Translations under genes and position numbers: made by a program | The notes under the pieces: generated by a model | Told to the model about the DNA's origin: nothing | The model's input: the letters and a program-made list of their open reading frames with translations, nothing else | Database searches by the model: none | NCBI GenBank assembly: GCA_905221615.1 | Contig: CAJNDT010005920.1 | Coordinates: 124,001 to 188,000, forward strand | DNA from: Symbiodinium sp. CCMP2592 | Taxonomy: Eukaryota; Sar; Dinophyceae; Suessiales; Symbiodiniaceae | DNA: 64,000 bases | Reading direction: 5' to 3' | Shown: piece by piece, positions 9,780 through 21,406 of the stretch | How positions within the stretch are numbered: position 1 is the first letter of the stretch | How the letters are laid out: the number at the start of each line of letters is the position of its first letter

Positions 9780-11100
9780 GATTTTCCAGGCAGCTTTCCA
9801 GGATGCACTCTCCTTGAAAAAGCCGGACCTAATCTGGTACCTTCGTTACCCAGTTCCAGGACTGAAGGCCGTATGACAGCACCCACGTGATTGCCTGGCA
9901 ATCACGCGGTCTAGGATCATGTAGCCAATGCTGTCTTGTCTGACGTATCGATGCTTGCACTGAGAGCTCGGCATGGACCGACCTTATGCGAAACAGGTTT
10001 TGTGAGCGATGGGCGTGGGAAATGCAGGAGACATCTGTGACGGCTCCGGCCGGCTGCAACTACTGCCCCAACTATGGACATTGTCGTTCTTGTCGCTACC
10101 TCTTTGGATGCGTACCTGTTACCAAAGCCCCTCCGGCAGGGGCAAGTCCGGCAAGACAACGAGCACGCAGAAACACAAGGCCGTCTCAGGCATCGGCTTC
10201 ACGGAAATTCCAACTGCACCCTCCTCTCCCTCGAAGAATCCAACGAAGAGCTCTGCATCTACGAGCTCCTCGCGACCAGAAGGCAGTTGTTGTATAACTA
10301 ATATATTAGTAGCTGTGACTAAGCTATGGAGGTGGTGGTGCACAGCCAGCGATATATGTAGCTACGGAGCCGGTGCCGGTGGGCTTCTCTGTCGCTGCCG
10401 CAACACCCGAGTGGCCTGGTATGGTCCTTGCCCGAGTGGAGAGTAAAGCTTTCGGGCCTGACACACATTGTGGTAGAAGACATGACGTACGACTCAAAGC
10501 TCGAGAAGCTCAGATAACCCACAAGTTCGACAGAAGTGTCACGCGTTTTCGGCAGCCTTCTGCCAGATCCAAGATAAACCATGCAGCTGCCAGTGCCCTC
10601 TCTTGGAACACCGGCGGCAAGAACTCGGTTAAATTCCAATTTATGAACTGGGATGGCATTGTGCACTTACGATTCAAGGGCGGTCCAGATTGGCCCAGTC
10701 TGGTCAAAACAGGTGCCTGGCTGCGTCTCATTTCGTACAAGTCTTCACAGGCCTATGCGTTGCAGCCGCGTGTCTGCAGAGGTCACAGACTGGCTGTGTC
10801 AAGGAGAATGGTGGAATCTGCCAGCTGGGCGAATCAAGTCAGCTAAGCTCGGATGAATAGCGGTCTCAAACAATCCTATCGCCAACTAGAAGCAAATTTT
10901 CCACGACCCTCCGCGTACCGGGCAAGCTTTACGGTCTTTATACGCGCCCGGATTCTGCGCAATCCCTAATTAGACATCCCTCGACTTCGGGGAGGAAGAA
11001 ACTCGTAGAATCTCTACAATCTACGCGAGCCCCAAGTCACCACACGGGTCGAGCAACAAGCTCTCCGGCCTCCGGCCCGAAGAAATCTTGTTCCCATCAA
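9780..11100. other. No supportable gene
   Basis: Several short frames occur on both strands. The least unlikely is plus 10074-10301 (MDIVVLVATSLDAYLLPKPL…, 75 codons). None shows a recognisable motif or a consistent exon chain, so the stretch is treated as intergenic or intronic. Confidence 0.4.
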
Positions 11101-11107
11101 AACCTCC

Positions 11108-11578
11108 TCAAATCAGGAAAGGCATACAGCAGGATTCACTTGCGGCTTTGCGTGGCTTGGCTGCAACCTTCGCCACGGGAGAGAGCTCGTACGTCTCATC
11201 TTCACTCACGGATCGGGTCATAGTCGAGCTGCACGCAGTGCTGGGCAAGCTCGCGGTGGAAGAAGCCTCGCTCTGAATGTCGATGGACTGGAAATAATCG
11301 GCAATTCGTGGCTTGCGTCGCCCACTCTTGTCCTGAGCAGGCTTGGCTTGCTTCCGCCACAATCCACTGTTGCTGCCCGTCCCTGACTTGGTAGGAGCTT
11401 GCTTGGCCCAATGGCGCATCCGGGAAACGAGTCCGGATGAACCGGTATCGTTCCCCTGCACTGGCTTCGTAGTTGTAGAAGTTTGCCTGGTCCAACGGCG
11501 AAGCCAGGAGACGAGTCCTTGTCTGGAAAACGGCTTTGCAACTCGTTCATCGGCTGTGCGATGGGACATGCTGCTCAT
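11108..11578 (-). CDS. Unassigned basic protein with three degenerate internal modules, 156 codons
   Basis: This is an intact single frame from ATG to stop. It begins MSSMSHRTADERVAKPFSRQ. Three modules follow: GLVSWLRRWTRQTSTTTKPV, then GLVSRMRHWAKQAPTKSGTG, then GLWRKQAKPAQDKSGRRK, each with a Gly-Leu start, a Trp and a basic/Thr-Ser tail. A Ser-rich acidic segment (RSVSEDETYELSPVAKVAAK) precedes the C-terminus ESCCMPFLI. The CC pair near the end could be a palmitoylation site. No known domain is recognised. It could be a complete short gene or a large exon. Confidence 0.55.
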   Translation of the reverse strand: MSSMSHRTADERVAKPFSRQGLVSWLRRWTRQTSTTTKPVQGNDTGSSGLVSRMRHWAKQAPTKSGTGSNSGLWRKQAKPAQDKSGRRKPRIADYFQSIDIQSEASSTASLPSTACSSTMTRSVSEDETYELSPVAKVAAKPRKAASESCCMPFLI

Positions 11579-11599
11579 TGCTACAAATAGCCGGTTTAG

Positions 11600-12530
11600 G
11601 TCGCGCTAATGCGCGCTTGACCCGAAAACTCAGGCTTCGGTTGCACAGCTGAAACGGCAGCAAACAGTCCATTCCCGGTTGTGAAGCGCAGCATCCACTC
11701 CCCGTCAATGCTCTCGTAAGGCTCGCACACTTGGTATCAACTCCTTGGATGCAGAGTCCGTCAATTGCTGCACGACCTGCCATGCGACAAGTATAAGTAA
11801 AAGAACCTTTCCCGAGAGCTTGGGCTATGGTTGGAGGATGGTCGCATCGCGGTCGATTGTCTTCCGATGACAACAAGTGACTCGGGGCGACCTCCTCCAA
11901 TAGAACAGAGCAGCGTGCAATGCTTCTCGCGGCCCTGAGGCACGTGGTCACACTCGAGCTGCGGTGCTCGGACCTAGGCCCCGTTGCCGAGAGACGGGCT
12001 TCTTGCGACTGGCGCAGAGCACCACCTTCCAAAAGGAAAAGGGCATGTGCAAGCTGGCCGCTGGTCTACAGGCCTCGACCATGCAAAGCTCAAGTTGCTT
12101 CGTTTTTGGACAATGACTTACATTGAAACTACGGATTTCCTGCGTCTTAGTTCTACGCGAGGAAAAACTTCATCGAAGCTGCACACTTTGGACTATCGAC
12201 CCTCTTATGATTTGGACTTTGACGTCCCTATAAGCGCCTCCAAATCAAGCCAGGAGCACTCTGGCAGCCTCGCACAAGCAGATAGAATAGCACTACTTCT
12301 GATTGCAACTGACACACGCAACACACAATATCTTTTTCAAATCACGCAATCATGCGTCTCCACAAATCAGATCTGTGTAGCGTCGCACAAATTCTTGCCG
12401 CAGCTTCCTCCACTAACTTTTGCGGCAAGGCGCCCGCCAAAAGCATAGAGCTGATTACAGTGGTAGTCAGCCGCTGGTCACGGAAAGCAGATTTCCCAGC
12501 AAGGATGCAAATATGGACATACGTGCATAT
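11600..12530. other. No supportable gene
   Basis: Overlapping frames of 60 to 161 codons occur on both strands (for example minus 11547-12032 and plus 11984-12448), but their compositions are Arg/Ser/Pro/Cys-rich and mutually exclusive. No conserved motif was seen. Confidence 0.4.
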
Positions 12531-12535
12531 GAATA

Positions 12536-12541
12536 TATGAA

Positions 12542-12607
<66 letters not shown>

Positions 12608-12693
12608 CATATACATATTTATATATAGAGTCATTTATCTGTTTATCTATTTGTATTTATGTATATATGTATATACATGATGTGTATATATAC

Positions 12694-12762
<69 letters not shown>
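12536..12762. repeat. Long TA microsatellite
   Basis: Two long (TA)n tracts, about 12541-12610 and 12686-12762, are separated by an interrupted TATT/TGTA stretch and a (GT)n tract near 12710-12728. Frames in this interval encode only Tyr/Ile strings. The tract sits in a gene-poor stretch that extends to about 13200. Confidence 0.95.
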
Positions 12763-12765
<3 letters not shown>

Positions 12766-13202
12766 GTTCTTATATGTTGTGTGTACATTTTGTGTGTATG
12801 CACACTGTTGGGCCTGAGTGGAACATCCTGGGCTCAACCCCCAAAACCCATAAAACGCTGAGAGTCGTCAAAGAAATCGGATTCTAAAAACGTATTGACC
12901 CTTTACCTGAAATTGCTAAGGGTCTGAACGGCTCAGTTCGGTTCCTCCTGTTGCTTCAGATCGCCCGCCAGGGAAGTATTGAATAGTAAGAAAGTGACAT
13001 GTCAGCAGGCAAAGTGTGTCTTTCCTCGTCACCTACCACAAGGCTGCTGGATCGAGCATCACCACGCTCAGTCTATGCTTTGTTAGTGGGCAAGGGCGGC
13101 GTCTGCGCTTAGATGGCCAAAGAGGAGCACTTAAGCACCTCCTGGCACAGAAGAGCGTTTAGATAACTCGCCATGTGCCTTCTGCAAGAAGCGCAACAGT
13201 GG

Positions 13203-13476
13203 CTACACAGCACGGTGTCGAATATGACCCGCTGGGGCCTCCCTATTATGATTGTTGGCTTTTGCAGAGGGCGTGCGAAGTGACCGCAACTTCCCAGTCG
13301 AGTTTTGCCAGATTCTGCGCAGCTTTCCTGCAACACTGGACGCAAGTCTTAGTTGAGTTTCTCTGACATCTGCGAGCGAAACTCTGGAAGGCGAATTCCG
13401 CGTGCATCTGCCTGGAAAAGCGGGACTTCCGCATCGGATGTCCTTCACGTTCAGATTCGCCAAACGTCGCACGCAC
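13203..13476 (-). CDS. Unassigned minus-strand exon, frame ambiguous
   Basis: Two overlapping minus frames are both protein-like. One reads CVQCCRKAAQNLAKLDWEVA, the other RETQLRLASSVAGKLRRIWQ. Only one can be coding at any point; an exon boundary near 13370 might join them. A plus frame (13175-13366) competes. No family is recognised. Confidence 0.3.
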
Positions 13477-13599
13477 GCTGGCTGCTTGGCCTAGATGTGG
13501 CCTCTGAGAAGCCCGGCCGGTGCTGCAGGTCCGAGACAGCTAGTCTGATGTTGCACCCGTCTTGCTGATGTTGATCTCCGTCTGTCTCACGACATCTTA

Positions 13600-13872
13600 T
13601 CAAGGTAGAGTCCCAGGTTTCCTGGTTCTCGATGCTGGGAGTACCCTCTGCCTAAACGCAAGATCAGAATCAGTAGTACTGGGTATGTCACACATGCTCA
13701 GAATGAAATCCCAGCGACAATCTCGAAAAGGTGCTGACGTGGCAAGCGCGGCCGAACATTTCGTGCGATCTGCTTTGATGCTGAGGGTACCATACTCGGC
13801 GTTGCATGCCACGTCACTTTGCATCAATTTAGTGCAAGTCTTTTGCACTTGCACTTCAAGACCTCCTGGCAC
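13600..13872 (-). CDS. Weak minus-strand ORF, unassigned
   Basis: A 90-codon frame contains KTCTKLMQSDVACNAEYGTL and AFRQRVLPASRTRKPG. It is moderately protein-like but overlaps a 163-codon plus frame (13562-14053) of similar quality. No family is recognised. Confidence 0.25.
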   Translation of the reverse strand: MPGGLEVQVQKTCTKLMQSDVACNAEYGTLSIKADRTKCSAALATSAPFRDCRWDFILSMCDIPSTTDSDLAFRQRVLPASRTRKPGTLP

Positions 13873-14115
13873 CTACTCAGGCGGACATGTGGCGACATCC
13901 GAATCGTGGAGCAATCTGAACTTGCTCAAGTCCCACGGCCTAGCAGAAGGGGGTTCTGTACATAAGGTCTTGCCAGTCGGCAGAAACAGAGCTCTTCCAA
14001 AAAGCCCTCGCCACAGCCGAGCCGTCAAAAAGGATGTCTGTGTCTTTGAATAGTTGTCAACTGTGTGAAGAGCTCTGTTTAACATTTCGCTACTCTTCCT
14101 CCGGAAGTCTCCCAA
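13873..14115 (-). CDS. Unassigned minus-strand ORF, 80 codons
   Basis: The frame begins MGDFRRKSSEMLNRALHTVD, continues NYSKTQTSFLTARLWRGLFG and ends with an aromatic, charged tail (WDLSKFRLLHDSDVATCPPE). An N-terminal basic helix plus Trp/Phe/Leu core supports coding. It may be a first exon followed by 13600-13872. No family is recognised. Confidence 0.35.
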   Translation of the reverse strand: MGDFRRKSSEMLNRALHTVDNYSKTQTSFLTARLWRGLFGRALFLPTGKTLCTEPPSARPWDLSKFRLLHDSDVATCPPE

Positions 14116-14119
14116 AGGT

Positions 14120-15800
14120 TGGGCAGAAGCGCATGAAGCACGGCCTCAGCGCAAGGGGGGGGCGGGGGGAGGGGCAGGTACTCGAAGCAAATCAATCAAG
14201 CACAGCGCATGCGTCAACAGTGCGTCAAAGAGGTGATTAATCGGAGCGGGTCTGCCGGGCTGCGCGGAGGGGCACTCTCAGGCAGAGTACCTGGAGGCAA
14301 GCCCGCGGCGTGCGGCTGTACCGAAGATCTGATGGGCTAGGCTGTGCGACTCATGACTGCATAAAGAGCCCCTATACTTCTACCCTTGCAATCCCCCGAG
14401 CAAGTCCATCCAAACACTCTTTCCTGTCGTGGGACTGTCGGAAGCTTTAGCCTTGCAGATTAATGCTGTGACGGCATTGCAGGAAATAGCTCTCTGGCCA
14501 TGCAGACGGCATTGAATCAGCTCAGCTGCTCCTGCACCCAGTGGAAGCGCTCCACCTGCATCTAAAATCATCTCAGACTGCAAGCCGGCACAGTTGACAC
14601 AATCAGAACCTAGGACCTACGCCTTCCTCTTGCGCGGCTGTCATTCCTATACCCATGAATCTTGTTACGTGTTTGTGGCCCTCTTTTCTGCATGCAAGGC
14701 CACTTTGAGCGGCTGCGGGCGTCGGGGATGGCCCAGCAAGGTCCTGCAAGCTCGGCACGCAGCACAAGGCTAGAACCGGCTCACGTGTTCACAGTGCGAG
14801 TCTAAACCCTGCTGCAGCACCTAGCTGAGATCACATATCAGAATCCGATTGACGCCCCGATGTCTGATATGCTCGCCGAGGATCCGATACCAGGTGCAAT
14901 GCAGGTGCAGCGGCTGCAGCACGTCAAACATTGGCTTCCTGAAACCGGGCTTCATTCGAGAACGTCGGAAAGAAGTGCAACAGTTTCACGAGGTTTCGCG
15001 TCAGCGGCCTGCACTGGCTTTTGACAGGCAAGCGGCTCACGCTGACAAAAGACCACGATGCGGTTCCCGAGATCACAGTACAGCGCGAGGCCAGCCGCAA
15101 CCTGTGCGTGAAGGCCAATGTTACTCCGGAGTTCCCGATGCGATCACCGCCGTGGGCTGTGCGGGCTAGACACGAGTCCGATGGACAGCATCGAGGGAGC
15201 AGATGGCAAACGATGATCGATCAGCACCTGTCACAGACCCGACCCGCAGGAGCTGCGGGAATAAACAACAGTCTCTGTCGTTTACATGGTGGTGACGAAA
15301 GCCCCTTTCCCAAGACATGTTCAAACTTCAAGCAGTATATTATGTTCATGCGAATTCTTAGCCCTCAGCCTTGTCTTCCAGGCAATCCATGAAGCAATGA
15401 CACACTGCCCTCTTAATACTGCAAGAGTCTGCAAGTTTCACCCAGGCGCGGACCAACATGAGCCCCCGCCTAAAACTTCAGGGAATAGGGTGGATCATCC
15501 CATGGCTGGGAAGCTGCTGGTGCAAACTCATTTTTCGGCATTGGATTGCCCTTCTCATGATTGTGGAGGGACCAGGGGAAGTGAGTCCCGGTTTCGTACC
15601 CCCCCTGAAGCTTAAATTCTGAAGCTCAAATTCGGCGCAAGCAGAGTCGGCACCTTTAAAGTCCCGGTCAACAGCAGGCTGACAACCATCAAGATCGCTT
15701 TGTTTACACTTCCCAGATGCTTCGTGACGATGCCAACCTGGGAGGGTTGCGGAGCAGAGGTGGGTCATGATCCTTCAGCATATGCATCCGCTCAGACAGC
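14120..15800. other. No supportable gene
   Basis: Only short, low-quality frames are seen on either strand. The interval includes a short G-rich run near 14154-14176. It is treated as intergenic or intronic. Confidence 0.4.
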
Positions 15801-15818
15801 AAAGATCCGTAAGCCATG

Positions 15819-16283
15819 TCACGAGGATGCCCCCGCCAGCGTGAGTAAAGAGTGGGAGCAGTGTTGCCCACGTCCAGCCGTAAAACTTTTCTGCAGTTCC
15901 CTGCTCCAGCATCGTGAACGGAAAGGTGACAAAGAGCGTGCCAAGACCTCCAAGGGCCAGCTCCGCCGAAAGCAGGAACCTTCAGGGCGCGGTCTCATGA
16001 CGAAGCAGCCTTTGGTTGCTGAGGTGTGCGAGGGTTGCATCTTCCCGCGGCCACGCGGCGGATCCCTGCCCTTTACCAAAGCTTCCTCGGTGAGAACTGC
16101 TCCGAATGCAGAGCACATCGCCTCGGATCCCAAGGGGGGCCCCGAGCGGGCAATCTCCTTTGCAGGCTGCTGACAAGATGCCGCCAAGCAGGCGCAGGCA
16201 ATGCCTTGACACCGTCCACAGTAGGGCTCTGCTCGCAAGCCATCACCATCGCAAGCCGTCAGCACTGAAGCCAGGAGGATCAT
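15819..16283 (-). CDS. Unassigned 154-codon minus-strand ORF with a signal-like start
   Basis: The frame begins MILLASVLTACDGDGLRAEP, so the first ten residues resemble a short secretory or lipoprotein-type leader. A helical part follows (SEAMCSAFGAVLTEEALVKG). The rest is Arg/Ser-rich. The plus frame 15700-16173 (157 codons) overlaps it with comparable quality, so strand is uncertain. No family is recognised. Confidence 0.3.
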   Translation of the reverse strand: MILLASVLTACDGDGLRAEPYCGRCQGIACACLAASCQQPAKEIARSGPPLGSEAMCSAFGAVLTEEALVKGRDPPRGRGKMQPSHTSATKGCFVMRPRPEGSCFRRSWPLEVLARSLSPFRSRCWSRELQKSFTAGRGQHCSHSLLTLAGASS

Positions 16284-16297
16284 CGTGAGGGCGACCT

Positions 16298-16705
16298 GTG
16301 CGCAACATCGCCAAGAGTTCCCAGCTTGTGCCGCGAAGGCTGGGACGATGCGTTAGCAAGCTCAGCAAACTGTTATGCAAGCCAGGCAGCCCATTCACAG
16401 AAGGTAAACTGTCGTTGCTTACGCAGAACCACAAAAGCAGCGGTCCAAAGCAGCTTTGTCTGGTTGAGAACGTTGCATGTAACCGCATCGAGCGATTTGT
16501 TTGCAGCTGTCCCTGCAACGTTCTGCAAAGCCTCGGATTCTGCATGGTCCCGGAGGAGGGGCCCAACAGCAACTCGATGGAATACCGCAATTCCGTGAAT
16601 GTATCACAGGAGCATAAGCCATTGCAGGCCAGATCGACTCTCGCAGTCCGATCCTCGGGAGCTTTGACTGCGCTGCCTGGTTTACAACGTTTCAGCTATG
16701 CATAG
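16298..16705 (+). CDS. Weak plus-strand ORF, 135 codons
   Basis: The frame begins MRNIAKSSQLVPRRLGRCVS and is fairly protein-like in the middle (CLVENVACNRIERFVCSCPC). The antisense frame 16243-16590 is also open. It has no recognisable domain and lies against the minus-strand trend, so it is listed only as a candidate. Confidence 0.2.
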   Translation: MRNIAKSSQLVPRRLGRCVSKLSKLLCKPGSPFTEGKLSLLTQNHKSSGPKQLCLVENVACNRIERFVCSCPCNVLQSLGFCMVPEEGPNSNSMEYRNSVNVSQEHKPLQARSTLAVRSSGALTALPGLQRFSYA

Positions 16706-17186
16706 CTCCGCCAGTTACGCTTGCAGGTGAGCCACCGCCATGTCCAGCCCGTAAATGCACTGTGCCATTTACCGGCAACCACGAGGAAGCATAAAGAAGC
16801 CACGAGCTTTAGCAGCTCTGCTGCTGCGACGTAAGAGCCTCAGCGCGTGCCACGAAAGCGAGGGATCGGGCCCTTCTTCCAACTGCAGCCAAGCGACTGA
16901 TGACGAGGCCGTCACTTGTAAACTTCCTTCAGTCTCATCAGGGACGTGCGCCAGCTGAGATCATGAATCATAAAGCGGACTGCTTCTCTGCCCGACCCGG
17001 ACCCACGGATCTAGAGAAGGTTACACTGCTGGCGCAGGTTTGCCAGCCTTGTGAGGTACGGCTGCGTCGCAAACTGCACGGAGAGCAAGACACAGAGCAC
17101 CCAGGTCACCATACCGACTACGAAACAACACCGCAGACGAAGACTTGCGATCTTCTGGCTGGGCAGACATCCGACTGCTAGTCATG

Positions 17187-17543
17187 CTAGGTGACCAGAT
17201 CTATTGAGCGGCAAGCCTTCAGTCGCTTGAAACACCAATGGACATGAACAATACACATCATCCATGGATGACCTTGAGCCAGAATTGCCAACAGTGCCCC
17301 GAAACACAACAACGAAAAGCTGACCTCACCGGATATCGCTGGCGTCTGAGTGTGAAACACCTGCTTTCCAGCGATCCAGCTCCTGCTCACGCCATCTGTC
17401 GCACAACACGACCATGTCTGGGCTACAGATCTCCTTCGGTAGGATAGCGTCAGCGACTCGTTCCATGTGCCCGTCCTGCTGACTGCGAAAACATAAGAGG
17501 CCACTGATCTCTGCTTATCTCTGCTACTCTGCCGAGTGAACAT
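17187..17543 (-). CDS. Unassigned minus-strand ORF with a hydrophobic segment
   Basis: A 118-codon frame begins MFTRQSSRDKQRSVASYVFA. It carries a hydrophobic stretch, SFSLLCFGALLAILAQGHPW, that could span a membrane, and ends FKRLKACRSIDLVT. No family is recognised and no partner exon was identified. Confidence 0.3.
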   Translation of the reverse strand: MFTRQSSRDKQRSVASYVFAVSRTGTWNESLTLSYRRRSVAQTWSCCATDGVSRSWIAGKQVFHTQTPAISGEVSFSLLCFGALLAILAQGHPWMMCIVHVHWCFKRLKACRSIDLVT

Positions 17544-17734
17544 ATAGACAATCCGGTACCTGTACTATGCAGTCGTTCGACATGTTCACTATCATTAATG
17601 ATGGGCCAAAATTTCAGCTATCTAATGTACCTACCCATCTGTACAGCTTGATTCTGGGCATGCCCACACAGAGACACAGACACAACCCTGTAATTTTGTT
17701 CTGATATCAGCACACCTACACATGCAGTTGCGTG

Positions 17735-17830
17735 CTTGCTTACTTTGCTTTTGTCTGTTCGTCATAATATGTGTTTGTTACCTTGCTTGATTGTTTGCGT
17801 GCTAGCTTGCTTATTTGCTTGCTTGCTTGT
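17735..17830. repeat. CTTG-type degenerate microsatellite
   Basis: Repeated TTGCTTGCTTG and related units run through this interval. It lies directly 3' (on the minus strand) of the exon at 18020-18142. Confidence 0.75.
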
Positions 17831-17953
17831 GTTTGTAAAGCCAGGGAGGTAGGTACGTAGGTGTGTGATCTCCGGCATGTCCTGCTCGCTTTCGTCTGGG
17901 CCGTAGTTTCCTGGCACTTCTGCGATGCATCGGCGACGTCCAGCACGGTGCCT

Positions 17954-18180
17954 TCAGCGAAGGCGATGATGCGGACTGGGCTTCCCTGATGCATTGCAGC
18001 GGGTCATGGAGAGCCACTTACTGAGCTCACGGCAAGCTACGTAGAGCTGAGATCTCTTCAAAGCCTCGGCCTGCCGGATGAACTCTGGGATCGGCAGTAC
18101 AAGGCACAGGGTACCCGTCGGCCTTGATGAGGTTGCTACCACTTTGCACCAACACCTGAAGAACGTATCTCACCAGGAGA
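17954..18180 (-). CDS. Unassigned minus-strand exon pair
   Basis: One exon (about 18160-18117) after a CAG acceptor reads VLVQSGSNLIKADG. A second (about 18097-18020), after CCAG, reads PEFIRQAEALKRSQLYVACR and ends ELSK before GTGG-type sequence. Both are helical, charged and free of shadow-frame bias. They fit together as consecutive exons of one gene. No family is recognised. Confidence 0.42.
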
Positions 18181-18917
18181 AACTGAAAAAATCGACTGAG
18201 CCGTCTGCACGCAAGAACAGCGCAGCCATTTCGCCACGTCGTGCCTGGACACGCTCCGAGTGAAGTGTTGTGCATGCGAGATGCACCATTCGTACAGTCC
18301 GTGTTTTGCGTTTTGTAGTTCGGCGTTGCGGAGGCTTGGCAGGTTCATGCCCCTCAAACCTCATTGGAACCAGAAAACCTGCCATGGCAAACCTTCACTC
18401 TTCATGCAATCCAATTGTCCAACCTAACGGAACCACACAACCCGACCTCAACGGAGGCGTACTTGTAGCCTTCAGTTGTGCCGAAAAGCCTCTCGCTTCA
18501 CCTTCTCTTAGGCTTAACTTATCGGGCTTGCCACCGCACAACTCTTGATTAGGGGCTTTGTTGCAAATGGTACTGCGAGGGTCCTCAACACGCAGATTCG
18601 CACCAGCAACAGTTGCGCTTGATGCCCCTGGTCGTTACACCTCCTCCTGTCACATGCGGGCAGATAGCTTATAATAACGCATTTTTGTTTCTTTGACACT
18701 TAGCCGCACAAAAAAACACGTACCGACGTGACGTACATGCACTCACACCGGCACTCATTCATTCTCGTGCTCTGCATCAGACACAAGTCTCACACCACAT
18801 CCCACCATACTTTCGCATACACATGGAACAGAACATACCTCTCTCGTCATGCAGTCATACAGCCATACATACATACTGCTAACAAGGACTTGGAAGCATC
18901 AGAAGACAAATCTTGCT

Positions 18918-19307
18918 TCACATACAGACGCAGATTCCAAAGCCCCACGACATCTGACGAAGTGACGGCCGAAGGTGGCCTGCTGCGTGTGTGCATAGAA
19001 GGCCTCGGAGGCAGACATCGAATGCTTCAGCCGAGTGCCCGAGGGCATCTGCGAGCCGAGCCATGCTGCAGACTCCAGGCTTCACCGACTCCCCGAGAGC
19101 ACCCCTCCAGGCCTCACAGCGTTCGCTTTCGATGTGGGACGCTTTTCCCGGCCTTTGTGTCTGTGTTCTGCCGCGGCACTTCTGCGGACAGCTGTGGAGG
19201 TTCTGCGCCATCCTCCAGTGGCAAGCACAACCAGCACCGCAAGTGAGTGAAGCTTGGAATGGCTGAGCCGCGCTCTGCAGATGCATCAGCCGCACTGTGA
19301 AGCGCAT
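18918..19307 (-). CDS. Unassigned Cys-rich minus-strand ORF
   Basis: A 129-codon frame contains ESVKPGVCSMARLADALGHS and AEAFDVCLRGLLCTHAAGHL, which look like a helical exon of roughly 19090-18960. Earlier parts are Cys/Arg-rich. Plus frames over 18991-19266 compete. No family is recognised. Confidence 0.3.
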   Translation of the reverse strand: MRFTVRLMHLQSAAQPFQASLTCGAGCACHWRMAQNLHSCPQKCRGRTQTQRPGKASHIESERCEAWRGALGESVKPGVCSMARLADALGHSAEAFDVCLRGLLCTHAAGHLRPSLRQMSWGFGICVCM

Positions 19308-19720
19308 CCTGCGGTCTGGCTTCGCAAACTGCCAACTGCATTGTCCCTATCAGTTCGGCCGTACCCTTGCATCAGAGGCAGACGGCTCAGAAAGCTGATA
19401 CGCAGTTGAACCATGGAGCCAATAAGCAGCCACAACAGCATGAGTCAGTAAGTGCGAAAATATCAACACGGTTGAACACCTACCCTTATATGTCAACCGC
19501 CGACTTTAATCGGAGGTTGGCCGCCAAGGCCTAAGACTGAAGAAAGGGACTCTGACTGACATGCGAAACTACGCAAAATGTGAGGGAAAAAACGACTAAG
19601 AATTCGTGGCACGCTACAAATGCATCTCGAAAGTCCTAGGACCTAGGCGTTAAGGACAGGATAGGACCTCTGACTCTAACTGTCTCTAACTCCGGACTGC
19701 AACCCCTCAAACACTGAACC

Positions 19721-19945
19721 CTAAGCTGCAAGTCCGAACTGCCACAACCCAACTCTGAGCACGAACTCCGTGACCGCCATGAACAAACACGTAAACATCG
19801 GCGCGAAGACTGCGACCACCAGCAATGCGAGCTGAGTCCAGCAAAACGTTCTTGGTCCTCTGCTGGTAGGGAAGCAGACCACGTCCGCTTTGCCCACAGG
19901 CGGATAGCTCCGTCTGCTCCTCCAGTGACCTTGCAGCAAATTCAT
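19721..19945 (-). CDS. Possible membrane-protein exon
   Basis: A 74-codon minus frame carries a long hydrophobic stretch, CWTQLALLVVAVFAPMFTCL, followed by FMAVTEFVLRVGLWQFGLAA: enough for one or two membrane helices. The N-terminal half is basic. No partner exon or family is recognised. Confidence 0.33.
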   Translation of the reverse strand: MNLLQGHWRSRRSYPPVGKADVVCFPTSRGPRTFCWTQLALLVVAVFAPMFTCLFMAVTEFVLRVGLWQFGLAA

Positions 19946-19949
19946 CCCT

Positions 19950-21400
19950 TCAGCGTTTTTGCACTCTCTTCCGAGGAAATCGATAGGCTTCTTGCGAAGT
20001 CAATGGCTCACACATGCTTCGAATTGATTCATGATTGAACTTATTGGCACGAAGAGCATCGCAGAGCCCTTCACAAAACGACCATCCGCACACTCCGCCA
20101 AAGCTGTGACACGGCCCGTGTGACCTTGGGCGCCAGGGCGGAGCACCACAGGTACCGCAGAGGCAAGACGGAGTTTCCGCTACACATCGTTACTCTCAGG
20201 AGGCTGCCATAGAGAACCCAAGAGACTGTGGCCGTGCAAGGATCGATGAGATTCACATCACAGCCTGCGGAAACTTCTCGACCCTGCTAGAGTTAGAGGG
20301 CGGCTGCTTAAAATGCTGTGCCTTGGAAGCCCACGGCGAGCAATCCGTCGTGCAACTCAAGACCTGAAGCTACGTCCGTCGTACGTCGTACGTGTGCCAG
20401 CAGGCCGTGACATGTTGAGGCTTAGGGCCTGGCAACTGGTGATTGCCGCTTCGGACCGCCACTCGCTGATCAAGGTGACCTGAAGTGCGATGCTCCGCAA
20501 CAGGCCGAACGGTCTCAGACGCCGATGGGTGTTTGCCCTGCTTTCAGCAATCCCACCGGAGCGCGTGCACTTTCGACTGACAGGAACATACTACTCAGCA
20601 CGTTTTCCATCGCGGCGAGGGCGACAGGGCGCACCGTTGAGTCTGCCACAAAGCGCGAGGCATGTGGAACTGATCACACACAGACGTGCAGGTGAACGAA
20701 AATGCACCAGCACCAAGCACCTATGCTTGGGGAAAGCATCCGCTGCGCTAGTCGAGCACCTAGCCTTAGGTACGCATGCAGCCTTGCAGAGCTGTGGCTT
20801 AGCTATGATGCTTACTCACGAAAAAGCTGCAAACTCAAAGCTGGCAATCTCTTGACCCATGGGTGTCGCTCAGCCAGTGGGTTACCAAGCTGCCGAGCCC
20901 CAACGATATATCCATAAACATGAGCACAGGAAAGCTAATCTCCTCGGCCCTCTCGAGCGAGCTCCAAGAATTTCTTAGTGAACATCTTTCTTCCGCACAC
21001 TCGAACAAAGGCTCCAGAGGGGTTGATCTTCAACTCGGGAGAGTCTCTCACCGTGTCTTCTAGACTGGTATCAGCCTCGGAGTCATGAGGAAAAGGCCTT
21101 AGAAGGAGCTTGACATAACTGCACCAACAATGCCAATTCAGACCAACCCGCTTTCGCTACGTGACGTGGATTGCGCACAGTTCCATGTCCTCCGCAGGCC
21201 ATTGAGATCTCGTTGGCTCATTATCGACCAAACTGTCACATTCCGTCCAGAGGGCTTCGTGGACTGCTGCCACTCGCCTTGACTTATACTAGTGTATCAA
21301 CTAGCATATCCAGGGCTACTATACTGACATGGCACAGGACCCCAAAGAACTAAGCCAGCGCCAACGGGGGCAGCGTCACTCTCACAGATGACTCGGCCTG
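19950..21400. other. No supportable gene
   Basis: Frames of 60 to 121 codons exist on both strands but none is convincing. The interval is treated as intergenic or intronic. Confidence 0.4.
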
Positions 21401-21406
21401 CACTCA

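Noticed and set aside
12420..12861. ORFs over the TA microsatellite (YIYIYI frames)
   Set aside because: Pure repeat translation without flanking exons. The same applies to frames at 4236-4445, 25604-25720, 32414-32690, 51380-51622 and 58472-58846.
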